A model generated the notes under the pieces. That model was given only the letters and a program-made list of their open reading frames with translations. It had not been told where the DNA came from and did not search any database. From Paracoccus gahaiensis (lineage in GTDB: Bacteria > Pseudomonadota > Alphaproteobacteria > Rhodobacterales > Rhodobacteraceae): 64,000 nucleotides of DNA. Positions 8,664-17,125 of this stretch are shown piece by piece. The stretch spans positions 1 through 64,000 of the forward strand of contig NZ_SUNI01000005.1 of assembly GCF_005048225.1 (NCBI RefSeq), given 5' to 3'. The position numbers were made by a program, and so were the translations under genes. Within the stretch, counting starts at the first letter, position 1. Each line of letters opens with the position of its first letter.

Positions 8664-8740
8664 TGGTCGGAGCGAGAGGATTCGAACCTCCGACCCCCTG
8701 CTCCCGAAGCAGGTGCGCTACCAGGCTGCGCTACGCTCCG
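8664..8740 (-). tRNA. tRNA-Pro (anticodon CGG)
   Basis: A full cloverleaf can be folded on the minus strand. The acceptor stem is CGGAGCG/CGCTCCG, the D-arm contains AGCCTGGTAGC, the anticodon stem is CCTGC/GCAGG with loop TTCGGGA (anticodon CGG), and the T-arm contains GGTTCGAATCC. The 3' CCA is encoded (8664-8666 in reverse). The 3' end points toward the accessory region to the left, making it a likely integration site for that DNA. Confidence 0.96.
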
Positions 8741-8788
8741 ACCGTAGGACGGGCAGGTAGCGCCAGATGCGGGCGAATGCAAGCCCTC

Positions 8789-9748
8789 TCAGCGGCGGGG
8801 CGCCCACAATCTTTGCAGGATCGTCGACTTGGGCGCGGTCACCACCTCGGCGCGCAGGCGGGCGCTGGAGGCGGGGCGGTGGGCGCTGACGCCGCCCCTC
8901 CCCTCGCGCCAGACGACATAGATGCCCGAGGCAATGATCACCCCCGCGCCCAGCAGGGTGGCCGGGTCCACCCCCTCGCCGAACAGGAACCAGCCATAGA
9001 TCGTGGCCCAGAGGATCTGCGAATATTGCATGGGGGCGACGATGGCGGCCTCGCCGGCGCGATAGGCCAGGATGACCAGGAAACCGCCCCCCAGGCCCAG
9101 CGCGGCGATGATGCCGGTCATCGCCAGGTGGATCAGCTCCATCGGCTGATAGGCGACGGACAGCGCCGCGCCCGTGGCCATGAAATTGCCCAGCATCGGC
9201 CACATCATCAGCACCATCGGCCGCTCGGCCCGGCCCAGGCGGCGGATGATGACGGCGGCCATGGCGCTGGCCACGGCCCCGGCCATCGCCGCAACATGGC
9301 CCAGCTGCAGATCCTGCGCGCCGGGGCGCAGCACGATCAGCACGCCCGACAGGCCCACCACCACCGCGGCCCAACGGTGCAGTCCGACCTTTTCGCCCAG
9401 GAGAGGGATCGACAGGATGGTGATCAGCAGCGGCGTGGTGAAGAGGATCGCATAGACCTGCGTCAGCGGCAGGGTCGAGAAGGCGTAGAACCCCGCCATC
9501 CCGGCGACCACCGCGCAGAGCGTGCGCAGGACCACCCAGCCCGGGTTGTTGGGGCGCAGCGTGCCGGGCTGCGGGTCGCGCATCAGAACGATCGAGACCA
9601 GCGGAAAGGACAGCAGCGAGGCGAAGAACAGGATCTGCATCGCCGGGTAGGTCTCGCCCAGCGTCTTGATCACCACGTCATGCGTGGCGTAGAGGCCCAT
9701 CGCCGCAAGCTGCAGCAGGGCCCCGCGCAGATTTCCCGTCAGCGCCAA
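8789..9748 (-). CDS. EamA/DMT-superfamily membrane transporter
   Basis: A 319-aa integral membrane protein with about ten hydrophobic helices in two EamA repeats, of the drug/metabolite transporter superfamily. Members export metabolites or take up small solutes; the substrate is not readable here. The start is a TTG directly after the leuB stop (TGATTG) and is supported by GGAGG five bases before it. This makes leuB and this gene a coupled pair on the minus strand. The C-terminal 40 residues are basic and cytoplasmic. An internal ATG 15 codons later is the alternative start. Confidence 0.85.
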   Translation of the reverse strand: MALTGNLRGALLQLAAMGLYATHDVVIKTLGETYPAMQILFFASLLSFPLVSIVLMRDPQPGTLRPNNPGWVVLRTLCAVVAGMAGFYAFSTLPLTQVYAILFTTPLLITILSIPLLGEKVGLHRWAAVVVGLSGVLIVLRPGAQDLQLGHVAAMAGAVASAMAAVIIRRLGRAERPMVLMMWPMLGNFMATGAALSVAYQPMELIHLAMTGIIAALGLGGGFLVILAYRAGEAAIVAPMQYSQILWATIYGWFLFGEGVDPATLLGAGVIIASGIYVVWREGRGGVSAHRPASSARLRAEVVTAPKSTILQRLWAPRR

Positions 9749-10870
9749 TCAGGCCTCCAGCGCGGCGACGATGCGGTCGCCCATCTCGGCGGTGCCGACC
9801 GGACGCCCCCCCTCGGGGGTCATCAGGTCGGCGGTGCGCACGCCGTCCGCCAGCACCCGCTCGACCGCGGCCTCCAGCGCATCGGCGGCGGCCAGTTCCC
9901 CGAAGGAATAGCGCAGCGCCATCGCGAAGCTGAGGATGCAGGCGATCGGGTTGGCCATCCCCTGGCCCGCGATGTCGGGGGCCGATCCGTGGACGGGCTC
10001 GTAGAGCGCCTTGGGCCGGCCATTGGCCATCGGCGCACCCAGGCTGGCCGAGGGCAGCATGCCCAGCGATCCGGTCAGCATCGCCGCCGCGTCCGACAGG
10101 ATGTCGCCGAAGAGGTTGTCGGTGACGATCACGTCGAACTGGCGCGGGTTGCGCACCAGCTGCATGGCGCCGTTGTCGGCGTACATGTGCGACAACTCCA
10201 CGTCGGGATATTCCTGCTGGTGGACCCAGGTGACCTCCTCGCGCCACAGGATGCCCGATTCCATCACATTGGCCTTTTCCATCGAACAGACCCGGTTGCC
10301 GCGCTTGCGGGCCAGCTCGAAGGCGGACCGGGCGACGCGGCGGATCTCTCCGCTGGTATAGCGCTGCGTGTTGATGCCCACGCGACCGCCCTCGTTGTCG
10401 GGGTTGTTGTCGTCGGAATGGATGCCGCGCGGCTCGCCGAAATAGATGCCGCTGGTCAGCTCGCGCACGATCAGGATGTCGAGGCCCGCGACCACCTCGC
10501 GCTTGAGGCTGCTGAAATCTGCCAGCGCGTCGAAGCATTGCGCGGGGCGCAGGTTCGCGAACAGGTCCATCTCCTTGCGCAGGCGCAAGAGCCCGCGCTC
10601 GGGCTTCACGCTGAAGTCCAGCGCGTCGTATTTCGGGCCGCCGACCGCGCCCAGCAGGACCGCATCCACCGCCTGCGCCCGTGCCATCGTGGCGTCCGAC
10701 AAAGGCGCGCCATGGGCGTCATAGGCCGCGCCGCCGACCAGATCGTGGCTGACGTCGAATTCCATGCCCCGGTTGGCCGCAAACCAGTCGATGACCTTGA
10801 CGACCTCGGCCATGACCTCGGGGCCGATCCCGTCGCCGGGCAGGATGAGAAGCGAATAGCGGTCGGACAT
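9749..10870 (-). CDS. leuB: 3-isopropylmalate dehydrogenase
   Basis: A 373-aa NAD-dependent enzyme that oxidises and decarboxylates 3-isopropylmalate in leucine synthesis, in the cytoplasm. [13 protein letters not shown] opens the protein, [17 protein letters not shown] carries the substrate-binding arginines, [12 protein letters not shown] the metal-binding aspartates, and [15 protein letters not shown] the NAD-site signature. The ATG at 10870 is certain because an AAGGAGG site precedes it; the open frame extends upstream but without a site. It is followed by, and translationally coupled to, the EamA transporter. Other leu genes are not in the window. Confidence 0.97.
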   Translation of the reverse strand: MSDRYSLLILPGDGIGPEVMAEVVKVIDWFAANRGMEFDVSHDLVGGAAYDAHGAPLSDATMARAQAVDAVLLGAVGGPKYDALDFSVKPERGLLRLRKEMDLFANLRPAQCFDALADFSSLKREVVAGLDILIVRELTSGIYFGEPRGIHSDDNNPDNEGGRVGINTQRYTSGEIRRVARSAFELARKRGNRVCSMEKANVMESGILWREEVTWVHQQEYPDVELSHMYADNGAMQLVRNPRQFDVIVTDNLFGDILSDAAAMLTGSLGMLPSASLGAPMANGRPKALYEPVHGSAPDIAGQGMANPIACILSFAMALRYSFGELAAADALEAAVERVLADGVRTADLMTPEGGRPVGTAEMGDRIVAALEA

Positions 10871-11052
10871 GATCCCTCCTTCTGGGGCCCGCGGCGCGGG
10901 GGGCGCGGGCTGCGGGTTCGGGTTAGACCCCGCCCGGGCCCCGGTCAAGATCGGCAAGGCTCCGCCGACCGCTCACGACAGTTTGCCTTGCGCCCCGCGC
11001 GCGGCTGGCCGACCTTTCGCGCGCAACACCAAGGGCCGTGATGGGGACCGCG

Positions 11053-11550
11053 ATGAAAAGCCGGAATGTCATGTGGAGTGCCGCGATCTGCGTGGCCGCG
11101 ATGGGGGCGCCCGCCATGGCGCAGGACGGGGTGCCGGGCGACCGGCTGGTGGTCCCGCTGCCCGATGTCTCGGCCCTGTCCGACGACGAGGCGCAGGCCC
11201 TGGCGCGCGAGCTGGCGCAGATGAACGTGATCACCTCGGAATGTCCCGACCACGATGTCAGCGACCCCGAATGGCAGCTGATGAACGGCACCACCGATGC
11301 GCTGCGGGAGCGGTTGGGGCTGGACCCGCTGGCCTATGACCGCGAGTATTTCCGCCCCGCCTTCTCGGTCCTCGACGATCCAGATGCCTGCGATCGCTTG
11401 GGCCCCGAGGCCCCCGCCCTGATCGCGCGGCTGGAACAGCTGGGCGGCGGCACCACGCCCGTCACCCCGGGCCTGCAGGCCGAACCCGGCACCGTGATCG
11501 ACGCCGACACGCCCCCCGAACCCGACCCCGAGGCCGACACCGCCCCCTGA
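11053..11550 (+). CDS. Exported protein of unknown function
   Basis: A 165-aa protein with a signal peptide (NVMWSAAICVAAMGAPAMAQ) that should be periplasmic. The mature part holds two cysteines (SECPDHD and PDACDRL) that may pair. It ends in an acidic, Pro-rich tail (TPPEPDPEADTAP). I know no named family for it. The ATG at 11053 has GGGGA upstream and directly gives the signal peptide; a second ATG 12 bases earlier is possible. It is divergent from leuB and precedes an MFS gene. Confidence 0.75.
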   Translation: MKSRNVMWSAAICVAAMGAPAMAQDGVPGDRLVVPLPDVSALSDDEAQALARELAQMNVITSECPDHDVSDPEWQLMNGTTDALRERLGLDPLAYDREYFRPAFSVLDDPDACDRLGPEAPALIARLEQLGGGTTPVTPGLQAEPGTVIDADTPPEPDPEADTAP

Positions 11551-11628
11551 CGCCGCCCCTCCGCAATTTGCACGTCTTGCAGCTTTCCCTCCGTTGGACC
11601 AGCGTGGCGCCGGGGAACGGAGGATCAC

Positions 11629-12831
11629 ATGCCCATCGTCACGGCCGGATTGGTCAGCCTCGTGCTGGCCTATATGCTCAGTCAATTCTATCGCGCCTTC
11701 CTGGCGGTACTGGCCCCGGTCCTGCAGGACCAGGTCGGCGCCACGCCCGGGGACCTGGCTTTGTCCTCGGGGCTGTGGTTCATCGCCTTCGCGCTGATGC
11801 AGATGCCGGTGGGGGCCAGCCTGGACCGTGTCGGCCCGCGCCGCACGGTGGCCTGGCTGCTGGCGGTCGGCGGATGCGGGGGCGCGATCCTGTTTGCGAT
11901 GGCCGGGGCGCCGTGGCACCTGCATCTGGCGATGACGCTGCTGGGGATCGGCTGTTCCCCGGCGCTGATGGGCCCCTATTACATCTTCGCCCGCGAATAC
12001 CCGCCCGCCGCCTTCGGGATGCTGGCGGGGATGCTGGTGGGCTTCGGCTCTCTGGGCAACATCCTGGGCGCCGCGCCGCTGGTCTGGGTGATCGAGGCCC
12101 TGGGCTGGCGCCAGACCCTGTGGGGGCTGGCCGCCGTGACGCTGATGGTGGCGGCGCTGGTGCTGGCCTGCGTGCGCGATCCGGCCCGTCTGGGGTCGGA
12201 CCATCCGCAGGGCTCGATCGGCCAGATCCTGCGGCTGCGCGCGATCTGGTTCATCCTGCCGCTCTTTGCGGTCAACTATGCGGTGACGGCGGCGATCCGG
12301 GGGCTGTGGGCGGCCCCCTGGCTGGAACAGGTCCATGGCGCCGATGCGACCCAGATCGGGCGCGTCACGCTGGCCATGGGGCTGGCGATGGTCGCGGGTA
12401 GCTTTGCGGTGGGGCCCGCCGCCCGGCTGGCGGGCGGCCCGCGCCGCGCCACGATGATCTTCTCGGCCGTGATGATCGCGGTCATGGCGGTGATGATCGC
12501 GCAGCCCGCCCTCCCGCTGCCAATCATCACCGCGCTTTTGGTGGTGCTGGGCTTCTTCGGCTCAGCCTATCCGCTGCTGATGGCGCATGGCCGGTCCTTC
12601 CTGCCCCCCCATCTGGTGGGGCGCGGGATGACCTTCCTCAACATGGTCTCGATCGGCGGGGTGGGGATCATGCAATTCGCCTCGCGCCCCGTCTATCGGG
12701 CCGCCGAGGCCGCCTATCCCCCCGCGCAGGCCTTCGCTATGCTGTGGCTGTTCTTCCTGATCCCGCTGGTCGCGGGGTTCCTTCTGTATTTCCTGACGCC
12801 CGAGGCGCAAACCGACAAGGCCCCCGCATGA
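11629..12831 (+). CDS. MFS transporter
   Basis: A 400-aa major facilitator with about 12 membrane helices. The loop-2/3 motif appears as ASLDRVGPRRTVAW, the family's G-x-L-x-D-x-x-G-R-R signature in a slightly altered form. GGAGG lies seven bases before the ATG. The substrate cannot be read. It overlaps the following glycosyltransferase by four bases (ATGA), so both are in one operon. That raises the possibility of a role linked to envelope sugars, but this is inference only. Confidence 0.88.
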   Translation: MPIVTAGLVSLVLAYMLSQFYRAFLAVLAPVLQDQVGATPGDLALSSGLWFIAFALMQMPVGASLDRVGPRRTVAWLLAVGGCGGAILFAMAGAPWHLHLAMTLLGIGCSPALMGPYYIFAREYPPAAFGMLAGMLVGFGSLGNILGAAPLVWVIEALGWRQTLWGLAAVTLMVAALVLACVRDPARLGSDHPQGSIGQILRLRAIWFILPLFAVNYAVTAAIRGLWAAPWLEQVHGADATQIGRVTLAMGLAMVAGSFAVGPAARLAGGPRRATMIFSAVMIAVMAVMIAQPALPLPIITALLVVLGFFGSAYPLLMAHGRSFLPPHLVGRGMTFLNMVSIGGVGIMQFASRPVYRAAEAAYPPAQAFAMLWLFFLIPLVAGFLLYFLTPEAQTDKAPA

Positions 12832-13868
12832 CCGACACGCCGCTGGTGATCGCCCCCAACCTCAAGCGCCGCCTGTCGGGCGTGACGGCGACGGTGGTGC
12901 GGCTGATCCCGGTGCAGGCCCGCCTGATCGCCATCGCGGCCACCGGCCCCGGCCTGCCGCCCGAGGTGCCGCATATCCCGCTGTGGCGCGCCGCCACCCT
13001 GCCCCGCGACCGCTGGCGCATCTGGCATGCGCGGCGCAATACGGAAATGGCCCTGGGCCTGATCCTGCGCCGCCTGCTGCGGCGGCGCTACCGGCTCTTG
13101 TTCACCTCGGCCGCCCAGCGCCGGCACACCGGCTTCACCCGCTGGCTGATCCGCCAGCAGGACGCGCTGGTGGCGACCTCGCCGCAGGCGGCCAGCTATC
13201 TGGAACGCCCCGCGACCGTCATCCTGCACGGGGTCGACACGCAGGTCTTCACCCCCGCCCCCGACCGCGCCGCCCTGCGCCGCGATCTGGGGCTGGACCC
13301 CGATGCGCTGCTGATCGGCTGCTTCGGGCGCATCCGCGCGCAGAAGGGGGTCGACCTGCTGGTGCAGGCGGGGCTGGAGCTGCTGCCCGACCGCCCCCGC
13401 GCGCAGATCGTCTTCACCGGCCGTATCACGCCCGACAACCGCGCCTTTGCCGACGAGCTGCAGGACCGGATCAGGGCCGCGGGCCTGTCCGACCGCATCC
13501 GCTTTCTGGGCGAGCTGCCCTGGGACCAGCTGATCCGCCACTATCAGGCGCTGGACCTCTTCGCCGCCCCCGCCCGGTGGGAGGGTTTCGGCCTGACGCC
13601 CTTGGAGGCCGCCGCCTGCGCCGTTCCCACCGTCGCCGCCCGCGTCGGCGCCTACGAGACGCTGATCCAAGACGGCCGGACGGGCAGCCTGGTCCCCATC
13701 GACGACGCCCCGGCGCTGACGGCGGTACTCGCCCGCTGGCTGGACGACGACCCGGGCCGCGTCGCCGCAGGCCAGGCTGCCCGCGCCCATGTCGTGCAGA
13801 CCCATGCGATCGAGGGCGAGGCCCGTGCCCTCGTCGACGTCTATCGCGACCTCCTGGCCCGGCCATGA
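12828..13868 (+). CDS. Family 4 glycosyltransferase, LpcC-like
   Basis: A 346-aa GT-B glycosyltransferase. The opening IAPNLKRRLSGVTATVVRLIPVQ closely resembles LpcC-type LPS-core mannosyltransferases of alphaproteobacteria. The C-terminal half has the donor-site elements GCFGRIRAQKGVDLL and the EX7E-type stretch WEGFGLTPLEAAACAVPTV of group-1 enzymes. It probably adds a sugar to the lipopolysaccharide core on the inner face of the inner membrane. It overlaps both neighbours by 4 bp, so it sits in the middle of a three-gene operon. The exact donor and acceptor are not determined by sequence. Confidence 0.87.
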   Translation: MTDTPLVIAPNLKRRLSGVTATVVRLIPVQARLIAIAATGPGLPPEVPHIPLWRAATLPRDRWRIWHARRNTEMALGLILRRLLRRRYRLLFTSAAQRRHTGFTRWLIRQQDALVATSPQAASYLERPATVILHGVDTQVFTPAPDRAALRRDLGLDPDALLIGCFGRIRAQKGVDLLVQAGLELLPDRPRAQIVFTGRITPDNRAFADELQDRIRAAGLSDRIRFLGELPWDQLIRHYQALDLFAAPARWEGFGLTPLEAAACAVPTVAARVGAYETLIQDGRTGSLVPIDDAPALTAVLARWLDDDPGRVAAGQAARAHVVQTHAIEGEARALVDVYRDLLARP

Positions 13869-14536
13869 TGCCGCCCCGCCTGCCCTTCAGCCTCTCGGCG
13901 CTGGTTCCCGACCTGTCGCCCGCCCGGTTGGGCTTCGCCGCCGCCCGTCTGGCCCGGGCCGAGGCGCCCCTGGCCAACCTCTCGGTCCCGCAGCCCGACC
14001 TGCTGGCCGATCTGGCGGGGCGCCACGTGGCGCTGATCGGCAATGCCCGGGCGCTGGCGCAGGGCCGCCATGGCGCCGCCATCGACGCCGCCGATCTGGT
14101 CATCCGCATCAACCGCGCGCCTCTGCCCGACCCGGCCAGCCACGGCACCCGCACCGACTGGCTGGCGCTGGCCGTGCGCCTGTCGGACGCCGACCGCGCC
14201 CGCCTGTCGCCGCGCCGCATCCTGTGGATGTCGCCCAAGCGCAAGCGGCTGGACTGGGACAGCGCCCGCAGCCCGGGCTTCTACCTGCACCCGCTGGAGG
14301 ATGTGCGGGCGCTTCGCGACCGGCTGGCCGCACCCCCCACCACCGGGGCGATGATGATCGACCTGGCCCTGCGCTCGGACCTTGCCTCGCTGACGCTCTA
14401 CGGGTTCGACTTCTTTGCCAGTCTCAGTCTGTCGGGACGTCGCGCCGCCGGCGACGTACCCCATGATTTCGCCGCCGAGGCGGCCTGGGTCGGCGACCTG
14501 CGCCGGAACGACCCCCGCCTCAGCCTTACCACCTGA
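13865..14536 (+). CDS. Glycosyltransferase family 29-like (sialyltransferase-fold) protein
   Basis: A 223-aa protein. HVALIGNARALAQGRHGAAI followed by DLVIRINRA matches the large sialylmotif region of GT29 enzymes, where the nucleotide sugar (CMP-sialic acid in animals) is bound. TGAMMIDLAL and LTLYGFDFF later fit the small motif area. Bacterial relatives often sit beside LPS genes and their donor is mostly untested. Here the gene overlaps the LpcC-like gene by 4 bp, which suggests core or O-chain decoration. There are two adjacent ATGs; the first gives the ATGA overlap. No membrane segment is seen. Confidence 0.75.
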   Translation: MMPPRLPFSLSALVPDLSPARLGFAAARLARAEAPLANLSVPQPDLLADLAGRHVALIGNARALAQGRHGAAIDAADLVIRINRAPLPDPASHGTRTDWLALAVRLSDADRARLSPRRILWMSPKRKRLDWDSARSPGFYLHPLEDVRALRDRLAAPPTTGAMMIDLALRSDLASLTLYGFDFFASLSLSGRRAAGDVPHDFAAEAAWVGDLRRNDPRLSLTT

Positions 14537-14790
14537 ACCTTGACGAACCGTTAACGCCGGGCCCGCAAGCGGTGTACGCCCTGTGCCTCGTCGGTGCCGC
14601 CCCGGTGCACGCCCGGTGAGGCCCCCTCCCCAGCGTTTGCTGGCCTTTCCCGGGCCCCTTCGCCGCCCCCCGTTGCGCGCACAGCGCGTGCAACGCCCGC
14701 AGCCGTTGCGCGCGGCCCCCGCCAAGACCCTTCCCATGCGGGGCCGTTTGCGGTAGACGCCCCCGATCGCAGACAAAGGAGTTTCCCGAC

Positions 14791-15813
14791 ATGGGTTACA
14801 AAGTCGTCGTCGCCGGCGCCACGGGCAATGTGGGCCGCGAAATGCTGAACATCCTGGCCGAGCGCCAGTTCCCGGTGGACGAGATCGCCGTCCTGGCCTC
14901 GCGCCGCAGCCAGGGAACCGAGGTCAGCTTCGGCGACAAGACTTTGAAGATCAAGGATATCGAGCAGTTCGACTGGACCGGTTGGGACATGGCGCTGTTC
15001 GCCATCGGCTCGGACGCGACCAAGATCCACGCCCCCAAGGCGGCCGCCGCCGGCTGCGTGGTGATCGACAACTCCTCGCTCTATCGCTACGACCCGCAGA
15101 TCCCGCTGATCGTGCCCGAGGTGAACCCCGAGGCGATCTTCGACTACAAGAACAAGATGATCATCGCGAACCCCAACTGCTCGACCGCGCAGATGGTGGT
15201 GGCGCTGAAGCCGCTGCACGACCGGGCCCGCATCAAGCGCGTGGTTGTCTCGACCTATCAATCGGTTAGCGGCGCCGGCAAGGACGGCATGGACGAGCTG
15301 TGGGACCAGACCAAGGGCATGTATGTGCCGGGTCAGGAAAAGGCCCCCAACAAGTTCCAGAAGCAGATCGCCTTCAACGTCATTCCCCAGATCGACGTCT
15401 TCATGGAAGACGGCTCGACCAAGGAGGAATGGAAGATGGTGGTCGAGACCAAGAAGATCATCGACAAGTCCATCAAGGTCAGCGCGACCTGCGTGCGCGT
15501 GCCGGTCTTCGTCGGCCATTCGGAATCGATCAACATCGAGTTCGAGGATTTCCTGGACGAGGACGAGGCGCGCGACATCCTGCGCGAGGCCCCCGGCATC
15601 CTGGTGATCGACAAGCGCGAGCCCGGCGGCTACATGACGCCGATCGAATGCGTGGGCGATTACGCGACCTTCATCAGCCGCATCCGGCAGGACGGCACGG
15701 TCGAGAACGGCCTGAACCTGTGGTGCGTCAGCGACAACCTGCGCAAGGGCGCCGCCCTGAACGCGGTGCAGATCGCGGAACTGCTGGGCAATCGCTGCCT
15801 CAAGAAGGGCTGA
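14791..15813 (+). CDS. asd: Aspartate-semialdehyde dehydrogenase
   Basis: A 340-aa cytoplasmic enzyme that reduces aspartyl-phosphate to aspartate semialdehyde with NADPH, feeding lysine, threonine, methionine and cell-wall diaminopimelate. VVAGATGNVGREML is the NADP-binding loop, NPNCSTAQMV holds the catalytic cysteine, and HSESINIEFE lies in the substrate region. AAAGGAG lies upstream of the ATG. A 250-bp non-coding leader precedes it and an intrinsic terminator follows, so it looks like a single-gene unit. dapB of the same pathway lies about 6 kb downstream in the window. Confidence 0.97.
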   Translation: MGYKVVVAGATGNVGREMLNILAERQFPVDEIAVLASRRSQGTEVSFGDKTLKIKDIEQFDWTGWDMALFAIGSDATKIHAPKAAAAGCVVIDNSSLYRYDPQIPLIVPEVNPEAIFDYKNKMIIANPNCSTAQMVVALKPLHDRARIKRVVVSTYQSVSGAGKDGMDELWDQTKGMYVPGQEKAPNKFQKQIAFNVIPQIDVFMEDGSTKEEWKMVVETKKIIDKSIKVSATCVRVPVFVGHSESINIEFEDFLDEDEARDILREAPGILVIDKREPGGYMTPIECVGDYATFISRIRQDGTVENGLNLWCVSDNLRKGAALNAVQIAELLGNRCLKKG

Positions 15814-15835
15814 TCCGGGTCACCCGGTGAACGAC

Positions 15836-15875
15836 AGGGCGGCGGGGCACAAGCTCTTGCCGCCCTTGCCTTTTT
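15836..15875 (+). terminator. Intrinsic terminator of asd
   Basis: An 8-bp stem (agggcggc / gccgccct) with a 15-base loop is followed within four bases by five T residues. It lies 23 bases after the asd stop codon and just before the convergent carbonic anhydrase gene. Confidence 0.7.
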
Positions 15876-15884
15876 GCGGCCCCC

Positions 15885-16532
15885 TCAGACCGTCACCCAA
15901 CGCTTGCCGCCATCCTCGGCCTGGACCAGCGTGCCCTCAGTGATGTCATGCACGATGCCGTGCAGCGAGGTCTCTCCGGCCTCGACCGCCGCGCGGACGA
16001 AGGGAAAGGTCATCAGGTTCTCCAGCGAGACCAGCACCGCCTCGCGCTCCAGCGCGGGCACCTGGTCGGCCTCGGGCAGGTCCTTCACCCGCTCGTAGCC
16101 CGGGCGCAGGATGTCCATCCAGCGACCCACGAAGCTGGTCTTCTCCTCCAGTTCGGGGGCGGCGCCCGAGCACATCGCATGGCAGCCCGCGACGCCGCCG
16201 CAATTGGTGTGTCCGACGACGATCAGATGCGCGACCTTCAGCGCCGCCACCGCATATTCCACCGCCGCCGAGGTGCCGTGCTGCAGCCCGTCGGGTGCAT
16301 AGGCGGGCACCAGATTGGCGATGTTGCGATGGATGAAGAACTCGCCCGAATCGGCGCCGAAGATGCTGGTGACATGCACGCGGCTGTCGCAGCAGGAAAT
16401 CACCATGGCGCGGGGGCGCTGCCCCTCGGTCGCCAGGCGGCGGAACCAGGCGCGGTTCTCGGTATAGGAGGTCGCCTTCCAGCCATGATAGCGCTTGATC
16501 AGGTATTGCGGCAACGGAGACAGGTTGTGCAT
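15885..16532 (-). CDS. Beta-class carbonic anhydrase
   Basis: A 215-aa zinc enzyme that interconverts CO2 and bicarbonate, in the cytoplasm. Zinc ligands and the Asp-Arg pair are present: SCCDSRVH gives Cys and Asp-Ser-Arg, and VVGHTNCGGV gives His and Cys. FFIHRNIANLVP is a family signature. The ATG at 16532 has GAGGTGCCAG before it; the frame stays open upstream but this is the natural start. Length is normal. It is convergent with asd and divergent from the next small gene. Bicarbonate supply for carboxylases is the usual role. Confidence 0.95.
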   Translation of the reverse strand: MHNLSPLPQYLIKRYHGWKATSYTENRAWFRRLATEGQRPRAMVISCCDSRVHVTSIFGADSGEFFIHRNIANLVPAYAPDGLQHGTSAAVEYAVAALKVAHLIVVGHTNCGGVAGCHAMCSGAAPELEEKTSFVGRWMDILRPGYERVKDLPEADQVPALEREAVLVSLENLMTFPFVRAAVEAGETSLHGIVHDITEGTLVQAEDGGKRWVTV

Positions 16533-16671
16533 CTGGCACCTCGTTTCTGATCTGCGTGATAGGCCCTGATTGTGACAAATTCGAGCCTTTTCTTCTATCC
16601 CGATCAAGGCTTTTTTCACCGCTTCCTTGCCATCCTCGCCTCTGCAAGGATGGATCCTGCCGGAGGAAAGC

Positions 16672-17049
16672 TTGGTACATATTTCGGCCCTCGTCATTTC
16701 GGAAGCGGTCCGCGTGGACAGCCGCCGCGTGGCGGACATCATCGGCGAACTGGGGGAAACCGCGGCCCAGAACGTCATCGGCCTGGCGCTGGAACAGCTG
16801 GCCGGAACGCTGGTCGCGGTCCAGGAGGCGCTGGAGCGCGAGGACCTGGCCCAGGCCGCGGCCCAGTCCGACCGCCTGTCGCGCCTGTCCTGGCAGGTCG
16901 GGCTGCTGTCCCTGGCCGGGGTGGCGATGGATCTCAGTTCCATGGCGGAACGCGGTGATCTGCCGGCGGTGGCCGCGATCGGGGCGCGGCTGGCGCGGGT
17001 CGGCAACCAGTCGCTGACCGCGATCTGGGACCGCACCGCCCTGTCCTGA
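16672..17049 (+). CDS. Small helical protein of unknown function
   Basis: About 125 aa, predicted nearly all alpha-helical and rich in Ala, Leu and Arg (SRRVADIIGELGETA, LARVGNQSLTAIWDR). The layout resembles four-helix bundles of the histidine-phosphotransfer type, but no conserved His is present, so that role is not claimed. The TTG at 16672 is chosen because GGAGG sits five bases upstream; a TTG at 16627 would add 15 unlikely residues. It lies between carbonic anhydrase (divergent) and leucyl aminopeptidase (same strand, 76 bp downstream). Confidence 0.65.
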   Translation: MVHISALVISEAVRVDSRRVADIIGELGETAAQNVIGLALEQLAGTLVAVQEALEREDLAQAAAQSDRLSRLSWQVGLLSLAGVAMDLSSMAERGDLPAVAAIGARLARVGNQSLTAIWDRTALS

Positions 17050-17125
17050 GGGACGGGCCTTGCGCCGGGGTTGCGGGCACGGGCCGGTCCTGTAGGCTGG
17101 CCGCCGATCTGCCAAGGATGCTGCC

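Noticed and set aside
8537..8782. Open frame of 81 codons on the minus strand over the tRNA-Pro gene
   Set aside because: It is a translation of the tRNA itself, a frequent false gene.
14537..14790. Possible small gene or riboswitch before asd
   Set aside because: The stretch has a GC-rich hairpin (gttgcgcgc ... gcgcgtgcaac) but I could not match a lysine riboswitch or other known leader.
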